NCBI RefSeq assembly: GCF_003129925.1
Contig: NZ_QFFN01000014.1
Span: forward strand, 1-56,296
Direction of reading: 5' to 3'
DNA length: 56,296 bases
DNA from: Bifidobacterium catulorum
Lineage (GTDB): Bacteria > Actinomycetota > Actinomycetes > Actinomycetales > Bifidobacteriaceae
The position numbers were made by a program, and so were the translations under genes. Within the stretch, counting starts at the first letter, position 1. Each line of letters starts with the position of its first letter. Below are positions 8,489-16,119 of this stretch, piece after piece. The notes under the pieces are model-generated. The model was given only the letters and a program-made list of their open reading frames with translations, did no database searches and was not told the origin of the DNA.

Positions 8489-8652
8489 GCAATCGTCTAG
8501 GATAACGCATACCACCCGGTATGTGCTTCCGCGTGTCGTGTCTTTTGCCGGTTTTTTCGTGTCCGTCCGGTTCCGATACGATATTTGACCGCGCAATCAC
8601 GTAAGGTGGCTGTAGTCGAAAGAAATCCATCGCAGCCGAGGAGGTCGGTTTT

Positions 8653-10302
8653 ATGGCGCATCAGCGTGAGACAGGGCGCAACGGTGCTTCGATTGCCAAG
8701 GCGGGAAAACGCAAGTGGGGCTATGACGTCAGTCAGGTCGACTCCTTCCTCGAACGAGCCCACACCCTGTACGAGGACGCCGAACCGAAGATGACCCAGG
8801 AGGACATCCAGAACGTCTCGTTCGCCTTGGAGAAGAACGGATATGTGATTTCGCAGGTCGACGCCGCGCTCAACCGGCTGGAGAAGGCCGTGGTCGACAA
8901 GCAGACCCAATGGGACGTGGCCTCGTTCGGCCGCGTGGCATGGCGCGCGACCACCGAGCAGCTCGCCCACAGCCTGTATCCGCGATCGGAGCGTCCCGAG
9001 AAGGACCGGTTCTCCCCGGGGGAGGAGAAGAAGCCGTCGTATGACCGCAGGCAGGTCGACCGTCTGGTGACGCAGATCGTGGGCAAGATCCGTCGCGAGC
9101 TCGGCGAATCCGATCAGGACGCGGACGCCGCCGCAGACGCCGAACTGACGTCGATGCGCGTCTCCAACATCATCTTCACCCAACGCACCGGACGGCACGG
9201 ATACAGCGAACGGCAGGTGGACGCCTATCTCAACCGCGCGGTGCAGGTGCTGTCGCGCCTCGAATCGTTCGCGCGCCTTGAAGGGTCGCTGTCCAGCGTG
9301 GAGGAGGGGGACGTGAAGCCGTCCCGGTCAGCCGTGCAGTCCACGCCCGCTCCGCTGAGCCAACGCCCCACTGAGATGCTGTTCAACGCCGTGCCCCAGC
9401 CGAAGAACGAGGCCAAGACCGAGGCGCTGGAAGGATACGGATACGCTCCGGGTAAAGAGGACACGTCGAAGACGGGCGCCGGAAACGGGAAGGAAACCCC
9501 GTCATTCCACGATCTGCGCAAGGCGGAGAACGAGATATTCAACGCCGGCGGCGACGGACTGCCCTTCGCCCAATCGCCGGCTGCGGCGGTCAGCGGATCG
9601 CTGGCGGGCCTGGTGAACGCGACCACCGCCGGAAACAGCCATCCCGAACCGGCTGCTGACAAGCCGGCCACTGACAAGCTGGCCACTGACAAACCGGTTG
9701 CCGATATCGGGCAGAAGCCCCGGCGCTCGCGGCCTGCGACGACGCCGGAACCATCCCCGTTGGAGGAGACCGCCGCATACACGCCGGACGACCTGCCGGC
9801 ACCCCCGTCTCCGGACGCCGGATCCTCCCACCGGTTCGACTTCGCGGCCCCGGCCACGCCGAAGACGGAATCCCCGGCCCCCGCCCCGGAACTTTCGACG
9901 CAGGAGCCCTCGCCGGCACTTGGGGCGACGGAGGCGTACTCCTTCGACTTCGACGCGTTCGACAACGGCGGCGAAAGCAATGGCAACGGCGTCGCCATCG
10001 ACAAGGCGGACGGACCGGATGCGCCGGCGTCCGCTTCATCGCCGTACCTGGCCTCGTCCTACGAGTCGTCGTACGCCCCCACGTATTCCGCCCCCGCGCC
10101 GGGTGAGGCCGGCTCCGCGAAACCCGCCGAATCCCAGAAATCGGACGGTGGCACGGACCATGACGGCCGGACATCGACGGCCGAAGCCGACGACTACCTG
10201 TCGTCGCTGCTCGACACCAGCTCCATACCGGCCGTGGACTTCCACATCCCCAGTCTGACGTTCCCCACGAGCAACATCGAGAACGACGAGAAGAAATCCT
10301 GA
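8653..10302 (+). CDS. DivIVA-domain-containing protein with long disordered tail
   Basis: 549 aa. The N-terminal ~215 residues carry repeated DivIVA-like elements: KWGYDVSQVDSFLERA (~24-39), GYVISQVDAAL (~65-75), YDRRQVDRLV (~134-143) and GYSERQVDAYLNRAV (~184-198). In Wag31/DivIVA the comparable segment inserts into curved membrane, so a peripheral membrane or polar role is possible. The remaining ~330 residues are Pro/Ala/Ser/Thr/Asp rich and look disordered, with a short PATDK/LATDK repeat. Ribosome site AGGAGG lies 8 nt before ATG 8653. It precedes dxr by 41 bp and may be cotranscribed. It is distinct from the true divIVA at 37910. Confidence 0.7.
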   Translation: MAHQRETGRNGASIAKAGKRKWGYDVSQVDSFLERAHTLYEDAEPKMTQEDIQNVSFALEKNGYVISQVDAALNRLEKAVVDKQTQWDVASFGRVAWRATTEQLAHSLYPRSERPEKDRFSPGEEKKPSYDRRQVDRLVTQIVGKIRRELGESDQDADAAADAELTSMRVSNIIFTQRTGRHGYSERQVDAYLNRAVQVLSRLESFARLEGSLSSVEEGDVKPSRSAVQSTPAPLSQRPTEMLFNAVPQPKNEAKTEALEGYGYAPGKEDTSKTGAGNGKETPSFHDLRKAENEIFNAGGDGLPFAQSPAAAVSGSLAGLVNATTAGNSHPEPAADKPATDKLATDKPVADIGQKPRRSRPATTPEPSPLEETAAYTPDDLPAPPSPDAGSSHRFDFAAPATPKTESPAPAPELSTQEPSPALGATEAYSFDFDAFDNGGESNGNGVAIDKADGPDAPASASSPYLASSYESSYAPTYSAPAPGEAGSAKPAESQKSDGGTDHDGRTSTAEADDYLSSLLDTSSIPAVDFHIPSLTFPTSNIENDEKKS

Positions 10303-10343
10303 ACGACGGATACCCCGATCCAGAAGAAACAGGTGAACATCAA

Positions 10344-11579
10344 GTGAGTCAATCACCGAACGACAACCCCACGGACGCCTATCTGGACGACGTCTCCTGG
10401 CATCGTAGCGTCATCGTGCTCGGATCCACCGGATCCATAGGCACCCAGGGGCTCGACGTCATCGCACGGCACCCCGACCGGTTCGAGGTCACGGCGCTCG
10501 CCGCGGGAGGCTCGCATATCGCCCTCCTCGCCGAACAGGCCGCCAGGTTCCACGCCCGCCATGTGGCCGTGTTCCGCGAGTCCGCGGCCGACGAACTGCG
10601 TGACGCGCTCGCCGCGCTCGGCGTCTCCGACATCGACGTGGCCGCAGGTCCGCAGGCCGTCATCGACGTCGCGTCGCTCGGCGCGGACGTCGTACTCAAC
10701 GGCATCACCGGCTCCATCGGCCTCGAACCCTCCATCGCCGCGCTCAGGGCGGGCTCCCAGCTCGCGCTCGCCAACAAGGAGTCCGTGGTGGCCGGAGGGC
10801 ATCTGCTCTTCGACTCGCAGGTGCGCGCAGGGCAGATCAACCCCGTGGACTCCGAGCATTCGGCCATCTGGCAGTCGCTCAGGTCCGGCACCCACAACGA
10901 GGTCGAACGGCTCGTCGTCACCGCGTCGGGCGGCCCGTTCCGCGGCCGCACACGCGCCGAACTGACCCACGTGACGCCGCGGGAGGCGCTCCACCATCCC
11001 ACATGGAACATGGGGCCCGTCGTCACCATCAACTCCTCGACCCTCATGAACAAGGGGCTGGAGGTCATCGAGGCCAGCCGCCTGTTCGACATCCCGCCGC
11101 AGCGCATCGCCGTCACCGTGCATCCGCAGTCGATCGTCCACTCCATGGTCGAGTTCCGTGACGGCGCCACCATTTGCCAGGCCTCGCCGCCCGACATGCG
11201 CCTGCCCATCGCCCTGGGGCTCTCCGCACCGGACCGGCTGCCGAACATCGCCCGGCCATGCGACTGGACCACCGCCACGCAGTGGACGTTCGAACCGCTT
11301 GACGACGAGGCGTTCCCCGCAGTCGAACTCGCGCGCCATTGCCTCGCCGCATCCGAAAAACACACGGCCGTGCTCAACGCCGCCAACGAGCAGGCCGTGC
11401 ACGCGTTCCTCGACGGCCGGCTGCCGTATCTGGGCATCACCGACACCGTGCGCGAGACGCTCGACGAGCTCGACGCCGAACTGCGCGGCGCGCCCCTGTT
11501 CGAATCCGTGGAGGAAATGAGCCGACTCGAACAAACTGCGCGCCGGCTGGCCGACGATTTGATAGACAGGCAATCGTGA
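10344..11579 (+). CDS. dxr: 1-deoxy-D-xylulose 5-phosphate reductoisomerase
   Basis: 411 aa cytoplasmic enzyme converting DXP to 2-C-methyl-D-erythritol 4-phosphate with NADPH in the MEP isoprenoid pathway. Visible motifs: nucleotide-binding [15 protein letters not shown] (~23-37), [12 protein letters not shown], the metal/substrate site [20 protein letters not shown] and [18 protein letters not shown], with [13 protein letters not shown] later. Start GTG 10344 has AGGTGA 7 nt upstream. It overlaps the downstream ispG start by GTGA, so translation of the two MEP enzymes is probably coupled. Confidence 0.97.
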   Translation: MSQSPNDNPTDAYLDDVSWHRSVIVLGSTGSIGTQGLDVIARHPDRFEVTALAAGGSHIALLAEQAARFHARHVAVFRESAADELRDALAALGVSDIDVAAGPQAVIDVASLGADVVLNGITGSIGLEPSIAALRAGSQLALANKESVVAGGHLLFDSQVRAGQINPVDSEHSAIWQSLRSGTHNEVERLVVTASGGPFRGRTRAELTHVTPREALHHPTWNMGPVVTINSSTLMNKGLEVIEASRLFDIPPQRIAVTVHPQSIVHSMVEFRDGATICQASPPDMRLPIALGLSAPDRLPNIARPCDWTTATQWTFEPLDDEAFPAVELARHCLAASEKHTAVLNAANEQAVHAFLDGRLPYLGITDTVRETLDELDAELRGAPLFESVEEMSRLEQTARRLADDLIDRQS

Positions 11580-12814
11580 CTGATTCCAACACCATGATCC
11601 CGACCGCATCCGACGCCTCTTTCCGCAAGACGGGAGCGCCCTCCATCGGGGAATCCCCGCTGCATGCGCGGCGCAGGTCCCGTCGCATCATGGTCGGGCC
11701 CGTACCGGTCGGCGGAGGCGCGCCCGTCAGCGTGCAGTCGATGACCAACACGCTCACCGCGGACGTGCCGGCCACGCTCCAGCAGATCGCCGAGCTGACC
11801 GCGGCCGGCTGCGACATCGTGCGCGTGGCCGTGCCCAGCCAGGACGACGCCGACGCCCTGCCCGAGATTTGCCGCAAGTCGCCGATCCCCGTCATCGCCG
11901 ACATCCATTTCCAGTCGAAGTATGTGTTCCAGGCCATCGACGCCGGATGCGCGGCCGTGCGCGTGAACCCCGGCAATATCCGCAAGTTCGACCAGGTCGG
12001 TCCCGACATCTGCAAGGCCGCCACCGACGCCGGCATCAGCCTGCGCATCGGCGTCAACGCCGGCTCCCTCGACAAGACGCTATACGCCAAGTACGGCGGA
12101 CCCACGCCCGAGGCGCTCGTCGCCTCCGCGCTCAAGGAGGCCCACATGTTCGAGGATGTGGGCTTCCATGACTTCAAGATCTCGGTCAAGCACCATGACG
12201 TCGTCACCATGGTGCAGACCTACCGTCTGCTCGCCTCCAAGGGCGACTGGCCGCTGCATCTGGGCGTCACCGAGGCCGGTCCGCAATGGCAGGGCACCAT
12301 CAAGTCGTGCCTCGCGTTCGGCGCGCTGCTGGCCGAAGGCATCGGCGACACGATCCGCGTGTCCCTGTCCGCGCCGCCGGTCGAGGAGGTGAAGGTCGGC
12401 TGCAAGCTGCTCGAATACCTGGGGTTGCGCGCACGGAAGTTCGACATCATCTCCTGCCCGAGCTGCGGCCGCGCGCAGGTGGACGTCATCCAGCTCGCCA
12501 ACGCGGTGACCGACGGTCTCAAAGGCATCACCGCCCCCATCCGCGTGGCCGTCATGGGCTGCATCGTCAACGGCCCGGGCGAGGCCAGGGAGGCCGACCT
12601 CGGCGTCGCCTCCGGCAACGGCAAGGGACAGATCTTCATCAAGGGCAAGGTCATCAAGACGGTTCCCGAGGACCAGATCGTCGATACCCTGCTCGGCGAG
12701 GCGCACGCGATCGCCGAACGCATGAAGGATGAGGCCGAGGCGAACGGCACCACGCTCGACGCCGCCCCCGTCGTCATCCCCATCACCCCCGACATCAGAC
12801 GCCACACCTCCTGA
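11576..12814 (+). CDS. ispG: 4-hydroxy-3-methylbut-2-enyl diphosphate synthase
   Basis: 412 aa [4Fe-4S] enzyme of the MEP pathway, converting MEcPP to HMBPP. The TIM-barrel part contains [28 protein letters not shown] and [10 protein letters not shown]. Cluster ligands appear as [11 protein letters not shown] and [15 protein letters not shown], giving the usual three Cys and one Glu. Start GTG 11576 overlaps the dxr stop; ATG 11594 is an alternative, since the first ~25 residues are non-conserved. It ends ~120 bp before the AT-rich island. Confidence 0.96.
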   Translation: MTDSNTMIPTASDASFRKTGAPSIGESPLHARRRSRRIMVGPVPVGGGAPVSVQSMTNTLTADVPATLQQIAELTAAGCDIVRVAVPSQDDADALPEICRKSPIPVIADIHFQSKYVFQAIDAGCAAVRVNPGNIRKFDQVGPDICKAATDAGISLRIGVNAGSLDKTLYAKYGGPTPEALVASALKEAHMFEDVGFHDFKISVKHHDVVTMVQTYRLLASKGDWPLHLGVTEAGPQWQGTIKSCLAFGALLAEGIGDTIRVSLSAPPVEEVKVGCKLLEYLGLRARKFDIISCPSCGRAQVDVIQLANAVTDGLKGITAPIRVAVMGCIVNGPGEAREADLGVASGNGKGQIFIKGKVIKTVPEDQIVDTLLGEAHAIAERMKDEAEANGTTLDAAPVVIPITPDIRRHTS

Positions 12815-12876
12815 CGGGAGGCGATTGGAGTTGGGGCATTGTCTATTCGCAGGGCAATCGACAATGTCGTCAATCG

Positions 12877-12905
12877 TTGAGAAGCGCATACAATGGCTGT
12901 ATCGT
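12877..12905 (+). promoter_or_regulatory. Promoter of the toxin-antitoxin remnant
   Basis: TTGAGA (12877-12882), a 17-bp spacer and TATCGT (12900-12905) form a reasonable sigma-70-type promoter 31 bp before the antitoxin ATG, which has GGAGG at about 12925-12929. Confidence 0.5.
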
Positions 12906-12935
12906 TCCATCCAGGGAGATTGAACGGAGGTCGTT

Positions 12936-13172
12936 ATGTCTACTATGACATTGAGCATTCCCGATGTGGATACGGCGAGATATGTGGATGCCGTGGATGC
13001 CGCGCACGCTGCGGGTATTGACTTCGATGAATATCTGCGCCATGCGATTAATATGTTTGCTCGGCGCGATGATATCCGAGGTCGTATGCCTCATGCGCTG
13101 TCGACCGATAGAGTATTGCGCACTGACGCTGATTTCGATGCGTTTGAACATGAAATGCTGGGCGATGATTGA
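12936..13172 (+). CDS. RelB/DinJ-like antitoxin
   Basis: 78 aa, small and acidic. The N-terminus MSTMTLSIPDVD plus a helix with FDEYLRHAINMFA resembles RelB/DinJ antitoxins (ribbon-helix-helix N-terminus, toxin-binding C-terminus). Ribosome site GGAGG is 6 nt upstream of ATG 12936. The stop lies in ATGATTGA, so the toxin ATG at 13165 overlaps the antitoxin end by 8 nt, typical of coupled toxin-antitoxin pairs. If expressed it could autorepress the promoter at 12877-12905. Family assignment rests on size, order and weak motif similarity. Confidence 0.55.
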   Translation: MSTMTLSIPDVDTARYVDAVDAAHAAGIDFDEYLRHAINMFARRDDIRGRMPHALSTDRVLRTDADFDAFEHEMLGDD

Positions 13173-13521
13173 CATCGTGTATTTCGATTTGGCGCGATTC
13201 GATCTCAAAAGACTCAGCAGATACCGTCGTGATTTTGCAGCTGAGGTATTGCGTATCGTCCGCGAGGAGCTACGTGTCGATGGATGCGTCTCCGTTGCCT
13301 ATGATCCATAGGTATTGGGCGATCCGGACGGGCATTACTCCGGTTATATGGAACTCCATGCGTTCGATGATGTGCTTGTATTGTATTATCCACCGTCCCC
13401 GACGGATTTGTCAGGATTCAGCGGGTCTGTACACATACCGAACTGCATGCCGGTGCCTTCAGGACGGAGTGGCCGCGTTCCTGGTGCACGCCTCGTTGCT
13501 ATGATATCCGCTGATGAGTGA
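13165..13521 (+). pseudogene. RelE/YafQ-like toxin interrupted by an in-frame TAG
   Basis: From ATG 13165 the frame codes 48 residues (basic N-terminus with DLKRLSRYRRDF, then VSVAYDP) and meets TAG at 13309-13311. The same frame stays open to 13521 and continues with GDPDGHYSGYMELHAFDDVLVLYY, which has the layout of the YafQ/RelE core (DHPL..G..GYRDAHV..DWILIY). The amber codon thus splits a toxin between the loop and its catalytic strands. The last ~45 residues (SPTDLSGFSG onward) do not look like a normal toxin C-terminus, so further decay is likely. A truncated product would lack catalytic residues. Confidence 0.6.
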
Positions 13522-13944
13522 TCGGCCGTCAGATGTGTCTCATCGGCGTATGACCGGCATCGGCAAGAAAGATACGATACCGCGGGCTTTTGTCCTCAAT
13601 GAATGAGAGTGAATGACTTCGCAAGAGTCACAGCGTTTTTTTCTGGAATTCCCGTGTGCAATAGATATGCCCATGACCTCACCGCAGCTCCTATTAAATG
13701 CGAAGGAGAATATGGCGCAAACATCAGATTACTTCACTTCTGAATTTGTGAAAAAGAAGATTAGATAAGCGAGATAGTTTAGTTATCGAATTCAGCTTTG
13801 CATTAAGAACAAAAGCCAAGCGAGAATCTAATTCCACTGCATTCTATCAGCAGATGTGCTCTGTGGGTGATATCATGTAATTCACTGATTCAGCGAAGGT
13901 ATGCACGATGCAGTGTGATATAGCAAGGCAGGGGGGAGACCACT
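13522..13944. other. AT-rich non-coding stretch between toxin remnant and leader ORF
   Basis: No convincing gene is seen. A short weak hairpin (TGACT/AGTCA) followed by CAGCGTTTTTTTC at about 13615-13642 might terminate the toxin-antitoxin transcript. An 18-codon ORF (ATG 13712, stop 13766) has GAAGGAG only 3 nt upstream and no recognisable product; it may be a fragment. Base composition falls sharply below that of the flanking chromosome, marking acquired or decaying DNA. Confidence 0.5.
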
Positions 13945-13995
13945 ATGTTTGATGAATCTAGGATTGCGGCATCCTTGTCTCCAAGGAGAAGGTGA
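13945..13995 (+). CDS. 16-residue leader ORF translationally coupled to the zinc-ribbon gene
   Basis: ATG 13945 has a strong purine-rich ribosome site (GGGGGGAG, 13931-13938) 6 nt upstream. It reads MFDESRIAASLSPRRR and stops at TGA 13993-13995, whose A is the first base of the next ATG (TGATG). The AAGGAG site of the next gene lies inside this ORF. The strong initiation site plus 1-nt overlap suggests a coupling or regulatory leader peptide. No product was recognised; it could be chance. Confidence 0.35.
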   Translation: MFDESRIAASLSPRRR

Positions 13996-14255
13996 TGTTA
14001 GACCAGATTGTTTGTTCGCATTGTGGCAGCAGTGAGTTTATTGACAGAGGAGATATGCAAATATGTGCATATTGCAGGTCTCTCTTTAGAAGAAAAGCTC
14101 CGTATAACGAAGAATCAGGTGCAACTATAGATGTTATGGAAGATGTGAAGCTTCTTCTGGAGAAATGTCGAAAAGACCCGAGTCGTGCATCGAGATATGC
14201 AGGGCTGGTGCTTGACATCGATCCCACAAATCAAGATGCTTTGCAATATCTCTAA
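13995..14255 (+). CDS. Small zinc-ribbon protein
   Basis: 86 aa. Two CxxC knuckles (VCSHCGS at ~6-12 and ICAYCRS at ~23-29) make a rubredoxin/TFIIB-like zinc ribbon, followed by a charged helical C-terminus with DPSRASRYAGLVLDIDP, which resembles one TPR-like helix pair. No membrane segment. Ribosome site AAGGAG 6 nt upstream supports ATG 13995 over GTG 13992. First gene of an AT-rich three-gene set with the YbjQ-like and SPFH proteins 14 and 23 bp apart, so an operon is likely. Zinc-ribbon proteins next to SPFH proteins also occur in the Bacillus ydjFGHI (PspA) locus; any similar role is inference. Confidence 0.7.
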   Translation: MLDQIVCSHCGSSEFIDRGDMQICAYCRSLFRRKAPYNEESGATIDVMEDVKLLLEKCRKDPSRASRYAGLVLDIDPTNQDALQYL

Positions 14256-14269
14256 GGAAGGGATGCGTT

Positions 14270-14884
14270 ATGAAAGTAGCGCGTATTGCTTCATCGAATA
14301 ACTTCGATGAAGTTGAATTCATTCAATTTCTTAAAGAAAACCAGTATCCGGTGAAATCAACTATTTTGGGAAGTGATTTGGAAGATTCAGCCGTTAATGG
14401 TGCGATTACCGCCTACAAAGCTAGGCTATCCGAAATTGAGTTGAAAAAAGAACAAGATAGACGGAAAGAAGAAGAAAAACGCGCCGAAATACGAAAAGAA
14501 GAAGGGGCGCGAAGAGCTGCGATGTCGCAGATTCTTATCACTTCGGGATTCAATTTTGACGGTTATTCTATTAAGAAATATTCTGGATATATATCCGGCG
14601 ATGACGTATTACAGATAGATCGAGGTCGAGAAGGAATTTTTTCTAATCCCACCGCTGTTGGTCCTGCCATGAGTAAAGCGCTTGTTAGTCTACGTCGTAA
14701 TGCTCTTGCTGAGCTTAAGGAAGCTGCTCTCGACTTAGGCTGTAATGCTGTTATCGGTGTTGATTTCGATTACATGACTTTGGCTCCAGAGACAGTGAAC
14801 ATGAATGGAGGAACTCTATATCTTCCGTATGTGTTTTGTGTCACTGCTAATGGTAACGCTGTTGTGATAGAAAAAAAGGCATAG
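14270..14884 (+). CDS. Coiled-coil protein with YbjQ/UPF0145-like domain
   Basis: 204 aa. The N-terminal ~60 residues are unassigned. A Lys/Glu/Arg-rich helix (~63-87) with runs such as KKEQDRRKEEEKRAEIRKEE is probably a coiled coil. The C-terminal ~115 residues resemble the YbjQ (UPF0145, putative heavy-metal-binding) family: ILITSGFNFDGY, then a helix ALAELKEAALDLGCNAVIGVDFDY that is the family hallmark. Start ATG 14270 has AAGGAAGGG upstream. Middle gene of the AT-rich set; the codon use (many AAA, GAA, ATT) differs clearly from the surrounding GC-rich genes. Confidence 0.65.
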   Translation: MKVARIASSNNFDEVEFIQFLKENQYPVKSTILGSDLEDSAVNGAITAYKARLSEIELKKEQDRRKEEEKRAEIRKEEGARRAAMSQILITSGFNFDGYSIKKYSGYISGDDVLQIDRGREGIFSNPTAVGPAMSKALVSLRRNALAELKEAALDLGCNAVIGVDFDYMTLAPETVNMNGGTLYLPYVFCVTANGNAVVIEKKA

Positions 14885-14907
14885 ACAACAATCATCAGGG
14901 GGGAGTT

Positions 14908-16077
14908 ATGGGTTTCGTCAAGGCGTTTTCAGGCGCTTCCGGAGGGACTCTTGCTGATCAATGGATTGATTTTTATACGATTCCAGATGGGTTGCCCGCG
15001 ACTGTTGGCGTGTGTAAGGCGACACAAAGTGCGAATAGTATTTCGAGAAGTTCTAATCGATCTGCAAGTGACTGCTTGATAACGAATGGTTCTCGCATTG
15101 TTGTTCCAGAAGGCTATGCTCTTGTGACTTTCGAAGACGGCAAGGTTACAGGCTTCATTTCAGAGCCTGGAGGTTACACATGGCATTCAGATAACATTAA
15201 TTCAAAGAGCATCTTTGCAGGAGACTCCTTACGAGACGCAATCATAACGCAAACTATCAAACGTTTTGCATTCGGGGGTACGCCGGGTTCTTCCCAGATT
15301 GCTGTATATGTTAATCAGAAAGAGATTCCCAATCTTCGTTTTGGCACACCAAATGAAATATACTGGGACGATGCTTTTCTCAATACACAAGTTGGAGCAT
15401 CAGTGCGCGGCGTATATACGTTAAAGATTATTAATCCTGTTCTCTTTCTTAAACAGTTCGTCCCTGCTGATTATTATTCGTTCAACAGCTACTTAAAAGT
15501 GTTTGATTTGTCTGATTTTGAGAATGATTCAGCGACACAGCTATTTAAAGAAGTAGTTGCCTCTCTCGCACCAGCATTTAGCGCATTCGCGAGGAAAAAT
15601 GGTGGATCGGTTAGGATGTCCGATTTGCAATCAGATTCAGCGAAGTTTGCCGATACTTTTTCGCAGGCAATTGAGAATAACTATTCTTGGGGTGCCGGCC
15701 GAGGAATTAACCTTGTCAAGGCTTCTATTACGGCTATTGATTATGATTCGAAAACGAAGGAGCTTATTGAGACGGTACAACGCGCAGATGCGCTTATAGG
15801 AGCACGGGGGGTTTCGAATCTTCAGGCGTCATTTGCTGAGGGGGTTCAGTCTGCAGGATCTAATCCAGATAGCGGCGCATTGGGAATTGCTTTCATGAAT
15901 ATGGCTATGGGTGGCATTGGCGGCATGACGGTCGGTGCAAAAGCCACTACTGAGGCGCATAAGGAAGAGAATACTGATCCATACGAAAAACTTGAACGAC
16001 TTAAAGAACTGATGGATAAAGGTGTTATTAGCCAAGAAGAGTTTGATTCAGTCAAACGGAAGACTCTCGGCCTTTGA
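14908..16077 (+). CDS. SPFH-domain protein with C-terminal SHOCT motif
   Basis: 389 aa, AT-rich. The N-terminal two-thirds fits the SPFH / 'virion core protein' (YdjI-like) family: TIPDG, RIVVPEGYALVTFEDGKVTG, EPGGYTW, then ASVRGVYTLKIINPVLFLKQFVP and LIETVQRADALIGARG. A Gly/Met/Ala-rich linker (~320-345) follows. The last ~35 residues, YEKLERLKELMDKGVISQEEFD, are a textbook SHOCT (short C-terminal) oligomerisation motif. Ribosome site GGGGGGAG lies 2-3 nt before ATG 14908. In Bacillus, YdjI helps recruit PspA to the membrane; that is family knowledge and function here is inference. No PspA homologue is present in the window. Confidence 0.8.
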   Translation: MGFVKAFSGASGGTLADQWIDFYTIPDGLPATVGVCKATQSANSISRSSNRSASDCLITNGSRIVVPEGYALVTFEDGKVTGFISEPGGYTWHSDNINSKSIFAGDSLRDAIITQTIKRFAFGGTPGSSQIAVYVNQKEIPNLRFGTPNEIYWDDAFLNTQVGASVRGVYTLKIINPVLFLKQFVPADYYSFNSYLKVFDLSDFENDSATQLFKEVVASLAPAFSAFARKNGGSVRMSDLQSDSAKFADTFSQAIENNYSWGAGRGINLVKASITAIDYDSKTKELIETVQRADALIGARGVSNLQASFAEGVQSAGSNPDSGALGIAFMNMAMGGIGGMTVGAKATTEAHKEENTDPYEKLERLKELMDKGVISQEEFDSVKRKTLGL

Positions 16078-16119
16078 ATAGAGTAGACCCCAGGGGCGGC
16101 GGCGTATAGAATGTCCTGC

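Noticed and set aside
13712-13768. 18-codon ORF with GAAGGAG upstream
   Set aside because: Spacing of 3 nt is too short, no product is recognised, and nothing is coupled to it; noted only in the intergenic entry.
12936-16077. Complete integrated mobile element (prophage or ICE)
   Set aside because: No integrase, transposase, attachment repeats or tRNA target is visible at either edge; only composition suggests transfer.
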